Of a stretch of DNA of 64,000 nt, positions 43,060-51,018 are shown piece by piece. The notes beneath the pieces are model-generated. The model was not told the DNA's origin. It ran no database searches and saw only the letters and a program-made list of their open reading frames with translations. Each line of letters opens with the position of its first letter. Within the stretch, counting starts at the first letter, position 1. The stretch spans positions 9,488 through 73,487 of the forward strand of contig CAZHIQ010000015.1 of the NCBI GenBank assembly GCA_964532595.1. The letters are read 5' to 3'. Source of the DNA: Chryseosolibacter sp964532595. GTDB taxonomy: Bacteria > Bacteroidota > Bacteroidia > Cytophagales > Cyclobacteriaceae. Made by a program: the position numbers and the translations under genes.

Positions 43060-45516
43060 TTAAGTGTGGTTGTCGGGAAAGTAGATGTGGAACGTTGCGC
43101 CCATTCCTGCGACCGATTCAGCGACAATAGCTCCGTTGTGGTTCTCGGCAATTTTCTTGCAGATAGCCAGTCCGATACCTGTTCCTTCATAGGCCGATTT
43201 GACATGGAGACGCTGAAAGATGTCAAAGATCTGCCCTGCGTACTTTTGATGAAATCCGATACCGTTGTCGGAGAGGGAGATCCGATGGTAGGTTTGATGA
43301 GCAGGTAATTCGGGATGCTTTGAAACTTCGTCCGTGGAGGGCCGGGCATACTGAATTTTGATGCGCGGTATTTCTCCCTCCTTGGTGAATTTTAATGCAT
43401 TTGAAATCAGGTTCGCGAAGAGCTGACTGATTTGGCCTTTCGAGGCAAAGATGGAGGGCAGGGCGTCGGTTTCAAGAATGGCTTGTCGCTCTTGCAGTTT
43501 AAGTTCAAAGTCTTCGAGTACTTCTTCCAGTACCTGGTTCAGATCGACCTCTTCTTCTGGATGTTTCTGGCGGGTGACCTGGGAATACGTGAGCACGTCA
43601 CGGATCAGTGTAAGCATACGGGCCGAGGCGTTTTCGATTTTCCTGAGAAGCGCCTGTGCCGGAGGGTCGGCATTCGGCAGAATGGACTGCAACATCTCGA
43701 TGAACGTTCGGATCTTCCGCGCCGGCTCCTGCAAGTCGTGTGAAGCGATATAGGCGAACTGAGCGAGTTCTTCGTTCGATTGCTCAAGGGTTCGATTTAA
43801 CTCAGCGAGTTCGCGTGTTCGCTCTTCGACAAGCTCTTCGACTTTGTGACGGGCAGTCACCTCGGCTGTAACGTCGGTAGCTACAGCAATAATGCCTGTG
43901 ACAGCGCCTTCGACATTTCTGTACGGTTCATACACGAAGTTGATATAGCGGGTGTCTTCCTTGCTCCCGTCTCTTATCATTTTGAAAGGCAATGCTTCAG
44001 CGCTGTAGCTTTCTCCTGTTTCGTACACCTGGCGTAAGAGTGTTTGATAGCCCTGGGGCAATGCTTCGGGTAGCCCTTCGAAAATGGGTTTGCCAATGAC
44101 CTGCTTCGCTGACTTTCCCCAGAGTTGCATAATTCTTTCGTTTGCAATTTCGACAACGAACTCGGGGCCACGGAGAATCGCCATGGCTACCGGGGCCTTT
44201 CGCACAAGGTTCTTCAAAATGGATTCGTTGTACTCAAGCTTCTTGCGTGCGAGTACACGGTCCGTTACGTCGACGGATATCTGCAGAATACCGTATACCT
44301 TGCCTTCGGAGTTTCGCAAGGGTTTATAGTCATAGTCGAAGTAGAATTCCGTAGGCTTCCCTCCGACGTTGAGAATTGCTTTGACTTCACTTCCATGGCA
44401 GGGCTCACCGGTTTGATATGCGTGATTTAATTCCGCGAGGAAACGTTGGCCGTGGAGTTCGGGGAGCGCCTCACGAAGAGTTTTTCCAACAACGGAGAAG
44501 TCCTTGCCCCAGTACCGAACCATCACCTCGTTCACGTATTGAATTCTTATGTCGGGTCCAAGGTATAGACCTATGGCAACTGTACATTCGGAAATCAGCG
44601 TTCGGTATCGCAGTTCGCTTTCCTCCACCTTCTTACGCGCCAATACCTTTTCGGTAACATCATACACGATGATCATTATTTTGTGTCGTGCATCGGCGGG
44701 CCCCCCTTTGAAAGGCTGAATGATATAGTCGATGTATCGTTTGGAGGGGTCATTCAATTCCCGCTCCTGGCGTCGGTACGACCTTCCGGTCGTAATGAGT
44801 CGTTCGAAAAGATCTTCGAACGACTCACCTTCTTCGGAGAAGACATCAAGGAAGGAATTATTTTCCAGTTCTTCACGGGTGCGATTAATCGTAGAAAGGT
44901 ATAGTTGGTTGAAAATTTCAGCTCTCCAGGGTTGTCCATCGACGATACAAATGCCGATGGGGGCATGTTCGACGATTGATCCCAGAATACTTTCTCTTTG
45001 AATCAGCTGGGTGACGGCGTTCACTTGTTCGGTGGTTTCCTGGCATACCACTAAAATGCCTGCGATGTTTCCCGACTCATCGTGAAGAGGGCTGTATCCA
45101 AAGGTCCAGTAAACGCTTTCAATCCGTCCATTGCGATGAATGGGGATGAGTTGATCACGGTTCATGATGGAACCACCGGCCCACACTGTGTCGATCAGAG
45201 GCTTGATAACATCCCAGATTTCCGGCCAGCAATCGACAGCACGTTGGCCCAGTGCCCGGGGATGTTTTCCGTTGGTACCGAGAATTTGACGATACGCATC
45301 GTTGTAGAATTGAATTAGATCTTCGCTCCACCAAAGCAGCATGGCAGTTTTGGCGTGAAACAGGATGTCGAGTGATGTGCGCAAACTTTGGGGCCATGTG
45401 TCGATACCTCCGAGAGGCGTCGATGCCCAGTTGAAGCGGGAAGTGAGCGCGGCCATTTCGCTGCCGGGGGCGAGAAAGGGATAGTCAGGTGTTTGGTGAT
45501 TCCGGGCTGTTCGCAT
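43060..45516 (-). CDS. PAS-rich soluble sensor histidine kinase
   Basis: An 818-aa kinase with no membrane helix, so a cytoplasmic sensor. Four PAS-like domains precede the kinase core, each opening with a pattern such as EHAPIGICIVDG or RKAPVAMAILRG; linkers share the VLARKK(V/L)EE/EY element, a sign of internal duplication. A coiled-coil (about residues 545-575) leads into HisKA with His in ASHDLQEPARKIRTF, and HATPase with NLISNALKFTKEG, DNGIGF and GTGIGLAICKKI. The set resembles light- or redox-responsive hybrid kinases. Its start overlaps the response regulator stop by 32 bp. Confidence 0.92.
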   Translation of the reverse strand: MRTARNHQTPDYPFLAPGSEMAALTSRFNWASTPLGGIDTWPQSLRTSLDILFHAKTAMLLWWSEDLIQFYNDAYRQILGTNGKHPRALGQRAVDCWPEIWDVIKPLIDTVWAGGSIMNRDQLIPIHRNGRIESVYWTFGYSPLHDESGNIAGILVVCQETTEQVNAVTQLIQRESILGSIVEHAPIGICIVDGQPWRAEIFNQLYLSTINRTREELENNSFLDVFSEEGESFEDLFERLITTGRSYRRQERELNDPSKRYIDYIIQPFKGGPADARHKIMIIVYDVTEKVLARKKVEESELRYRTLISECTVAIGLYLGPDIRIQYVNEVMVRYWGKDFSVVGKTLREALPELHGQRFLAELNHAYQTGEPCHGSEVKAILNVGGKPTEFYFDYDYKPLRNSEGKVYGILQISVDVTDRVLARKKLEYNESILKNLVRKAPVAMAILRGPEFVVEIANERIMQLWGKSAKQVIGKPIFEGLPEALPQGYQTLLRQVYETGESYSAEALPFKMIRDGSKEDTRYINFVYEPYRNVEGAVTGIIAVATDVTAEVTARHKVEELVEERTRELAELNRTLEQSNEELAQFAYIASHDLQEPARKIRTFIEMLQSILPNADPPAQALLRKIENASARMLTLIRDVLTYSQVTRQKHPEEEVDLNQVLEEVLEDFELKLQERQAILETDALPSIFASKGQISQLFANLISNALKFTKEGEIPRIKIQYARPSTDEVSKHPELPAHQTYHRISLSDNGIGFHQKYAGQIFDIFQRLHVKSAYEGTGIGLAICKKIAENHNGAIVAESVAGMGATFHIYFPDNHT

Positions 45517-45955
45517 AGCTCCCGCCGTATTTTATCCAGTTGTTAATCTTTTCGCGGATAATGTTGCGCCACTCACTAAACTTATCAGGCTTTGTAATAT
45601 AGTCGCTGGCTCCTAAGCTGAAGGTTGCATCGATGGTGGCCTGGTCCGAGCTGGTTGTTAAGACAATCACCGGAATTTCTTTACGACAATTCTGGGTTGC
45701 TTCCAGGAATTGCTGGCCATTCATTAACGGCATGTTCAGATCAAGGAAAATCAAATCCGGTTTGAATTGTTGCTGGGATAATTTGTCAATTGCTTCCTCG
45801 CCGTTTCCCGCAGTGACACACGCGATGTCTGGATTAATTTCCTCAATCACAGTCATAAAAATTTCCTGATCATCGGTATCGTCGTCGATGAGAAAGCAGG
45901 TAAAAGGTTGCTCCTTTTTTTCATTCCCTTCTTCCGTTCCCTTTAAACCTACCAT
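45485..45955 (-). CDS. Single-domain response regulator
   Basis: CheY-like receiver without an output domain. With the ATG at 45955, preceded by AAAGAAGAAAGG, the protein is 156 aa; an ATG at 45991 would add 12 residues. The acidic pocket is DDD at 24-26, the phospho-acceptor Asp72 in FLDLNMPLMNG, and the conserved Lys is in YITKPDK. It overlaps the kinase gene by 32 bp, an unusually long overlap, so they are tightly coupled. Stand-alone receivers of this kind often act as phosphorelay intermediates or diguanylate/phytochrome partners. Confidence 0.9.
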   Translation of the reverse strand: MVGLKGTEEGNEKKEQPFTCFLIDDDTDDQEIFMTVIEEINPDIACVTAGNGEEAIDKLSQQQFKPDLIFLDLNMPLMNGQQFLEATQNCRKEIPVIVLTTSSDQATIDATFSLGASDYITKPDKFSEWRNIIREKINNWIKYGGSYANSPESPNT

Positions 45956-46012
45956 GCCTTTCTTCTTTAATCCGATATTGCCCCACGCCATCCGGCGGCT
46001 GGCGTAGAGAAA

Positions 46013-46020
46013 TAAAGTTA
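46013..46020 (-). promoter_or_regulatory. Candidate promoter of the response regulator/kinase pair
   Basis: On the minus strand TAACTTTA (7 of 8 to TAnnTTTG) is preceded after 21 bp by TTG (46042-46044), which fits the Flavobacterium-type spacing. Confidence 0.4.
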
Positions 46021-46168
46021 CTCAGGTCTTGTATTTAATACCAATTTTTGCGGGTTAAATGCGTGAGACTACGACCAAAGCCGATGGGGAGAATCCTCAG
46101 CCGGTGAGCGGCATAATAATTATAGCTATTCGGCGTAATCATTTGGTAAAACCATTAACCATACTCAT

Positions 46169-46420
46169 ATGACAAGGGGAAATAACATTTTGCTGGCCGC
46201 TTTGGGCGGGGCCGCGATTGGAGCTTTGATTGGAAGTGCGCTGACCACGGAAAGAGGCCGTCAGTTGGTAAGTGATGCCTCGCAGCGAATTAAAGAGCTC
46301 TCGGATCAGGCCACACGCTACGCGAAAGATAACCTCGGACAGGTTGTCCGCGAAACGACGAATGAAATCGGCGGTGTGGTAAAAGAGAAGGTGGCCGAGA
46401 AAGTCAAACAACAGCAGTAA
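46169..46420 (+). CDS. YtxH domain-containing protein (copy 2)
   Basis: An 83-aa paralogue of the protein at 42718-42990, with the same Gly-rich helix (ALGGAAIGALIGSAL), TERGRQLVSDASQRIKELSDQA motif and amphipathic tail. Copies 1 and 2 flank the kinase/response regulator pair and point the same way, so the pair may have arisen by duplication around, or insertion of, the regulatory genes. Followed at once by a perfect 10-bp hairpin. Confidence 0.85.
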   Translation: MTRGNNILLAALGGAAIGALIGSALTTERGRQLVSDASQRIKELSDQATRYAKDNLGQVVRETTNEIGGVVKEKVAEKVKQQQ

Positions 46421-46425
46421 AGAGA

Positions 46426-46450
46426 AGACGGCGGACTCGCTCCGCCGTCT
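46426..46450. terminator. Hairpin terminator between convergent genes
   Basis: Perfect 10-bp stem AGACGGCGGA / TCCGCCGTCT with a CTCGC loop, between YtxH copy 2 and the dioxygenase gene. Only short T-tracts (CTCTTTA on the minus strand) follow, so it may be weak or act in both directions. Confidence 0.7.
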
Positions 46451-47275
46451 CTAACCTATCTTAACGGAAGTCATCGTCAACGATCCGGCTACAGCCTTGT
46501 CGTTAAAGAGACTGACTTCGTCTTTTTCTGTCTGCAGAGCGAGAGAGTATATCAACGGCAGATAGTGGTCGGGTGTGGGGATGGCAAGGTCGAAGGCCGG
46601 TCCTTGTGAACGATAGTTGATGAGCGCTTTGTGATCGCCATTGAGGATGTAATGTCTCATCTTTTCACTCGCCTCTGTGGCCCAGTCAAACGCAAAGCCG
46701 TCATCGTTGAAACGGTCCCACGCAATGAGACGCAGATTGTGAACCAGATTCCCGCTTCCGATAATCAGAACACCATTGTTTCTCAGCGACTGCAACTCGC
46801 GCGCGAGCTCATAGTGGTACGCGGCGTCTTTGTAGTAATCAAGACTTAATTGAATAATGGGAATATTGGCTTCCGGGTAAAGGTGTTTGACAACCGACCA
46901 GGCGCCATGATCAAGACCCCATTTGTCGTCTAGATGGACCTCCGTTTGGGTGATAAGACGTTTGGCTTGACTTGCCAGTTCCGGGCTTCCGGGAGCGGGG
47001 TAATTCACTTCATACAGTTCCTTTGGAAAACCCCCGAAGTCATGGATGGTGGGAGGATTTTCCATCGCGGTGACATGGGTACCACGGGTTAGCCAGTGTG
47101 CCGATACGACCAGGATCGCCTTTGGTTGGGGAATTTCGGCGGCTACCTTGCGGAAACCTGCCACAAATTCGTTCTCTTCAATCGCATTCATCGGACTTCC
47201 ATGACCGAGAAAAAGTACGGGCATTCGCTCGGTTAAGGGCAGTGTTCTGAGATTTTTCAGAATATTTGTTGTCAT
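46451..47275 (-). CDS. DODA-type extradiol ring-opening dioxygenase
   Basis: Class III extradiol dioxygenase of the 4,5-DOPA dioxygenase (YgiD) type, 274 aa from the ATG at 47275 (MTTNILKNLR). The metal and catalytic residues appear intact: His in LFLGHGSPMNA, VVSAHWLTRG, WGLDHGAWSVVKHL, and GSGNLVHNLR. It opens a catechol ring using a divalent metal; the substrate is unknown. A TTG-N14-TATTTTCG promoter-like element precedes it at 47298-47322. Confidence 0.92.
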   Translation of the reverse strand: MTTNILKNLRTLPLTERMPVLFLGHGSPMNAIEENEFVAGFRKVAAEIPQPKAILVVSAHWLTRGTHVTAMENPPTIHDFGGFPKELYEVNYPAPGSPELASQAKRLITQTEVHLDDKWGLDHGAWSVVKHLYPEANIPIIQLSLDYYKDAAYHYELARELQSLRNNGVLIIGSGNLVHNLRLIAWDRFNDDGFAFDWATEASEKMRHYILNGDHKALINYRSQGPAFDLAIPTPDHYLPLIYSLALQTEKDEVSLFNDKAVAGSLTMTSVKIG

Positions 47276-47297
47276 CGCGGCTGTATTTGTCAAATGT

Positions 47298-47305
47298 CGA
47301 AAATA
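47298..47305 (-). promoter_or_regulatory. Candidate -7 box for the dioxygenase gene
   Basis: TATTTTCG on the minus strand (7 of 8 to TAnnTTTG) is 23 bp before the start. A TTTTTG lies 14 bp further upstream. Confidence 0.35.
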
Positions 47306-47477
47306 AGTCCTGGCAGTAGCAAAAATGCACTTCCCGCTCTCGAAAACCATTAATCCAGTTTAAGATCGTCGGTCAAACGATTAGGTTGCTGAAGATTTTA
47401 TGAGCAAATTGAAGGAATCAGGCAGCGAGACGTAGGGGTACGAAATTTTAAGCTTGTCTTAGGCCTAAAGAATAGTT

Positions 47478-48131
47478 ATGAAATTGCAGATGTGGATTCT
47501 TTTCGCCTGTCTGACCCTCCAAACTCCCGTTGCGGCAGCATTCAATACTTCTCATGCGGTTTCAGACACCGCTCAATTCGCCCTGGTGAAACAGAATGGC
47601 GGTATTTCGCTTTATGAGCGTTGGTACGTAGGTCCGACCGACATCAAGGCGCGCGAAGTCAAGGCTATTTTTCTCGTTGACATAGAACCCGATGCCGCTG
47701 TCGCACTCATACGCGATCAACGCCGCGGGCGCGAATGGAACAAGAACACCCGAGAGTACAAGGTTGTCGAACTGGAGGGTGATAAATGGATAAGCTACCT
47801 GCATTACGATCTTCCCTGGCCGCTGAGTGATCAGGATTGCGTTCTTGAGCATTCCCCGTATCGCCACAACAATTCGATTTATATTCCTTTCGAGGCTGTT
47901 CCCCACGTTGATTTCCCTGAGAGTGATCGGGTGCAGCGCATTCCTAACATTCGCGGTAAGTGGGTGTTCTCGCCCGACCCCGCGGGTACACGTGTGGAGT
48001 ATTATATCACTACAACGCCCAGCAGTTCTCTCCCTACTTGGGTAACGGACCCCGTCATACGCAACAACCTTATTGCGTCTCTTCAGGCGTTTCGCGATAT
48101 TCTCCAGTCGAAGGAACTGACGCGTAAATGA
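47478..48131 (+). CDS. START domain-containing exported protein
   Basis: A signal peptide (about 1-21, ending VAAA) leads into a START/SRPBCC fold of about 190 residues: REVKAIFLVDIEPDAAVALIRD, REWNKNTREYKVVEL, the KWISYLHYDLPWPLSDQD strand and a C-terminal helix NLIASLQAFRDIL. Such proteins bind lipids in a deep cavity. A perfect 10-bp palindrome TTAGGCCTAA (47459-47468) sits 9 bp before the ATG. The gene stands alone. Confidence 0.88.
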   Translation: MKLQMWILFACLTLQTPVAAAFNTSHAVSDTAQFALVKQNGGISLYERWYVGPTDIKAREVKAIFLVDIEPDAAVALIRDQRRGREWNKNTREYKVVELEGDKWISYLHYDLPWPLSDQDCVLEHSPYRHNNSIYIPFEAVPHVDFPESDRVQRIPNIRGKWVFSPDPAGTRVEYYITTTPSSSLPTWVTDPVIRNNLIASLQAFRDILQSKELTRK

Positions 48132-48247
48132 CCGTTGTTCCGGCGCTCTGCGTTTTGTTCGTTTTATGACTTTTGCGTTCTTTTGCTGAGATGCTATCAC
48201 CGTTCTGCTGGCATAGTTCCCTTGAATTAAGTTAAATCAGAATCGCC

Positions 48248-49495
48248 ATGAAGAAACACGTGTTTTCCATAGTGGTTGCAGCCTCCTGTATTTGTCAGGC
48301 CTTGGGTCAGGAGCGGATCGACATCAAGCTTCCACCGGGCTTTGCTGCCCAGGTGTTTGCTGATGACGTAGGTCGCGCGCGACATATCGCGGTAACACCC
48401 CAGGGGCATGTGTATGTCAAGCTGGGAAGAGTCGAAAATGGAAATGGCATCCTCATGTTTGAGGATACAGACAAAGACGGAAAAGCAGATAAGCAAACGG
48501 GCTTCGGAGACTATGCAGGAACAGGAATAGCCCTAACGCGTGATTACCTTTATGCTACTTCGGACTCTGAAGTATACCGGTATGCGCTCGATAACCAGGG
48601 CCGCGTAAGAAATCCGGACACTCCTGAACGCATTGTTAGGGATCTCGTCGACAAACGCCAGCATGCATCTAAGTCCATCACGCTGGATACACAGGGAAAC
48701 ATCTATGTGAACATCGGCGCTCCGTCCAATGCTTGCCAGGAACGCGATCGCATGAAAGGGTCACCGGGAATGATGCCGTGTCCTATTCTTGATTCGGCGG
48801 GCGGTATCTGGCAGTTTCGCGCTTCAAAGCCCGAGCAAACCTATGCGGATGGAAAGCGCTATGCGACCGGCCTTCGCAACGTCGTTGGTCTCGATTGGAA
48901 TAAGCAACTTAACCAGTTGTTTGTGACTCAGCACGGACGGGATCAGCTCTTCCAGCTGTACCCCAAGCTCTACGATGCGCAGCAAAGCGCCGAACTTCCT
49001 GCTGAAACCCTCTACGCTATTGATGAGGGAGACGACTGTGGGTGGCCGTATGTCTACTACGACCATTTCCAGAAGAAGAAGATTCTGGCTCCTGAATACG
49101 GCGGCGATGGAAAGAAGACCGGAGGCGAAAATGCCAAAGACCCGCTGATGGCGTTTCCGGCACATCTTGCTCCCAACGCGCTTTTATTTTATACTGGCAA
49201 CATGTTCCCCGCGCGGTATCGTAACGGCGCGTTTATTGCTTTCCACGGATCATGGAACCGGGCTCCCGAACCTCAGAAGGGTTATATGGTAGCCTTTGTT
49301 CCTTTTCGCAATGGTAAGCCTACAGGCGAGTGGGAAGTATTTGCCGACAACTTCGCAGGCGTAGAAGTCATCGACGCGCCGGGACAGGCCAGACACAGAC
49401 CGTGTGGACTGGCACAAGGTCCCGATGGTGCCCTGTACGTTTCTGATGATGCCAAGGGAACAATATTTAAAATTACCTATCGCGGCAAACGCTGA
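48248..49495 (+). CDS. PQQ-dependent sugar dehydrogenase-like (glucose/sorbosone) exported protein
   Basis: A 415-aa beta-propeller with a signal peptide (cleavage near ALGQ). It has the GSDH/sorbosone-dehydrogenase pattern: KLPPGFAAQVFADDV, GLRNVVGLDWN, a cluster LYAIDEGDDCGWPYVYY, FHGSWNRAP and GPDGALYVSDDAKGTIFKI. Such enzymes use pyrroloquinoline quinone, or in some Bacteroidetes have unproven cofactor use, to oxidise aldoses in the periplasm. The cytochrome c gene starts 4 bp downstream and is the likely electron acceptor. Confidence 0.9.
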   Translation: MKKHVFSIVVAASCICQALGQERIDIKLPPGFAAQVFADDVGRARHIAVTPQGHVYVKLGRVENGNGILMFEDTDKDGKADKQTGFGDYAGTGIALTRDYLYATSDSEVYRYALDNQGRVRNPDTPERIVRDLVDKRQHASKSITLDTQGNIYVNIGAPSNACQERDRMKGSPGMMPCPILDSAGGIWQFRASKPEQTYADGKRYATGLRNVVGLDWNKQLNQLFVTQHGRDQLFQLYPKLYDAQQSAELPAETLYAIDEGDDCGWPYVYYDHFQKKKILAPEYGGDGKKTGGENAKDPLMAFPAHLAPNALLFYTGNMFPARYRNGAFIAFHGSWNRAPEPQKGYMVAFVPFRNGKPTGEWEVFADNFAGVEVIDAPGQARHRPCGLAQGPDGALYVSDDAKGTIFKITYRGKR

Positions 49496-49499
49496 TTAA

Positions 49500-49907
49500 A
49501 TGGACTATCGTATAGCGATCCTGGCGGTTGGTTTGATGCTGGTGGTGTTCGCATCAAACGCCCAGGAAAAAACATCCTCGCAAAGACCTCTGGAAAACGG
49601 AAAAACGGTTTACGACACTTACTGCCTTTCTTGCCATCAGTCCGATGGCTCGGGTATTCCCAACCTTGCACCTCCATTGGTGAAAGGCGAGTATGTGAAC
49701 GGAGAGAAAGACCGATTGATTGACATCGTTCTGAAAGGGATGGAAGGTGTGACGATTAAGGGCGAGACGTATTTCAATCCGATGCCGCCTTTTGATTATC
49801 TCTCCGATCAGGAAATCGCTGATGTGCTCACCTACATCCGTGCTAACTTCGAAAACTCTGGTAGTGCGGTGGTTGCAGACGAAGTGAAGGCTCGCCGTTC
49901 GCAGTGA
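49500..49907 (+). CDS. Periplasmic c-type cytochrome
   Basis: A 135-aa single-haem cytochrome with a signal peptide (ends near SNAQE). The haem site is CLSCH (about residue 42) and the distal ligand is probably the Met in NPMPPF. The class I fold closes with LSDQEIADVLTYIRANF. It begins 4 bp after the sugar dehydrogenase gene, so the two form an electron transfer pair to the respiratory chain. Confidence 0.93.
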   Translation: MDYRIAILAVGLMLVVFASNAQEKTSSQRPLENGKTVYDTYCLSCHQSDGSGIPNLAPPLVKGEYVNGEKDRLIDIVLKGMEGVTIKGETYFNPMPPFDYLSDQEIADVLTYIRANFENSGSAVVADEVKARRSQ

Positions 49908-49917
49908 GTTTAATTGA

Positions 49918-49941
49918 CTGTTCCTTTAATTAATTTAACAG
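49918..49941. promoter_or_regulatory. Near-symmetric element upstream of the aldo/keto reductase
   Basis: CTGTT-N3-TTAATTAA-N3-AACAG is symmetric over 24 bp in the 44-bp gap between the cytochrome stop and the reductase start. Operator-like, no known match. Confidence 0.35.
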
Positions 49942-49951
49942 ATAACGAAAG

Positions 49952-50953
49952 ATGGAGTATCGTAAGATTGCTGACACGGATTTCACATTACCCGCGATTA
50001 CTTTTGGCGCCTGGGCCGCTGGAGGCTGGATGTGGGGCCGGACGGAGCGTAAAGACGCCGTTGAAGCGATTCGCGCTTCCTATGACCTTGGCGTGACCGC
50101 GATCGATACAGCACCGGTCTATGGACAAGGAACCAGCGAGGAGATCGTCGGTGAAGCGATAAGGGGATTGGATAGGTCGAAAGTGCAGATCCTAACCAAG
50201 TATGGAATGCGGTGGGATCTGGATGAGCCGCGCGGTGACTTCGCTTTCAGTAGCCGTGATAATAGCGGGAAGGAGATTGACATTTACCGATATGCCGGCC
50301 GGGATAGTATTATTAAAGAATGTGAAGACAGCTTGCGACGTCTTGGTACGGATTACATCGACCTCTATCAAATTCACTGGCCCGATACGCAGACGCCCAT
50401 AGCAGAGTCGATGGAGGCGGTGTCAAGGCTGATCGAACAAGGAAAGGTCCGTTATGCGGGGGTATGTAATTACAGCGCTGCCCAGATGCAAGAAGCGGAA
50501 CGCCATATCAAACTGGTCTCTAACCAGGTTCCGTACAGCATGGTGAAACGCGACATTGAAAGCGAGCTTGTACCTCACTGCGTTAATGGAAAGAAAGCTA
50601 TCATCGCGTATAGTCCGCTCGAGAGAGGCTTGCTAACCGGAAAGATGACGCCGGGATACAAATTCGCGGAAGGCGATCATCGCGCCGGGCTGTATTTCTT
50701 CAAAGATGAAAACATCAAGGCAACCAATGCGTTTCTTGATACGCTTAAGCCTCTTGCCAAAGAAAAAGGGGCAACACTCGCGCAGCTGGTGCTGCGTTGG
50801 ACGTTGAATCGTCCGTTTATTACGATTGCACTTGTTGGCGCGCGAAATGCTGAGCAGGCGGTAGCCAATGCGAAGGCAGCCGATATTACACTTACCGATG
50901 AGGAAATGAACTTCATCACGCGGGAACTGGAACTGTTAAAGCTTCAGAAGTAG
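49952..50953 (+). CDS. Aldo/keto reductase
   Basis: NAD(P)H-dependent (beta/alpha)8 reductase of 333 aa. The catalytic tetrad is visible: Asp in AIDTAPVYG, Tyr in the same segment, Lys in ILTKYGMRW, and His in LYQIHWPD. The cofactor end includes AYSPLERGLLTGK. The family is similar to YhdN/general stress protein 69 types. It follows the cytochrome by 44 bp and may be transcribed separately. Confidence 0.93.
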   Translation: MEYRKIADTDFTLPAITFGAWAAGGWMWGRTERKDAVEAIRASYDLGVTAIDTAPVYGQGTSEEIVGEAIRGLDRSKVQILTKYGMRWDLDEPRGDFAFSSRDNSGKEIDIYRYAGRDSIIKECEDSLRRLGTDYIDLYQIHWPDTQTPIAESMEAVSRLIEQGKVRYAGVCNYSAAQMQEAERHIKLVSNQVPYSMVKRDIESELVPHCVNGKKAIIAYSPLERGLLTGKMTPGYKFAEGDHRAGLYFFKDENIKATNAFLDTLKPLAKEKGATLAQLVLRWTLNRPFITIALVGARNAEQAVANAKAADITLTDEEMNFITRELELLKLQK

Positions 50954-50963
50954 CAAAAAAAAT

Positions 50964-50991
50964 CGCATACCGGAGATAGCTCCGGTATGCG
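50964..50991 (-). terminator. Intrinsic terminator of the CstB-like gene
   Basis: On the minus strand a perfect 11-bp stem CGCATACCGGA / TCCGGTATGCG with a 6-nt loop is followed by ATTTTTTTTGC. It lies 28 bp past the minus-strand stop and is shared, weakly, with the plus-strand reductase. Confidence 0.9.
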
Positions 50992-51018
50992 TGAATTGTT
51001 TCACAAGGTGAAGGGAAT

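Noticed and set aside
43060..45516. Possible phytochrome or hybrid kinase
   Set aside because: No GAF/PHY chromophore domain and no attached receiver are visible; only PAS domains precede the kinase core.
47459..47468. Palindrome TTAGGCCTAA upstream of the START gene
   Set aside because: Only 10 bp, so it is too short to stand out from chance in 64 kb; noted in the gene entry only.
47562..48200. 212-codon open frame antisense to the START gene
   Set aside because: It overlaps a clear START domain gene with signal peptide and has no recognisable features.
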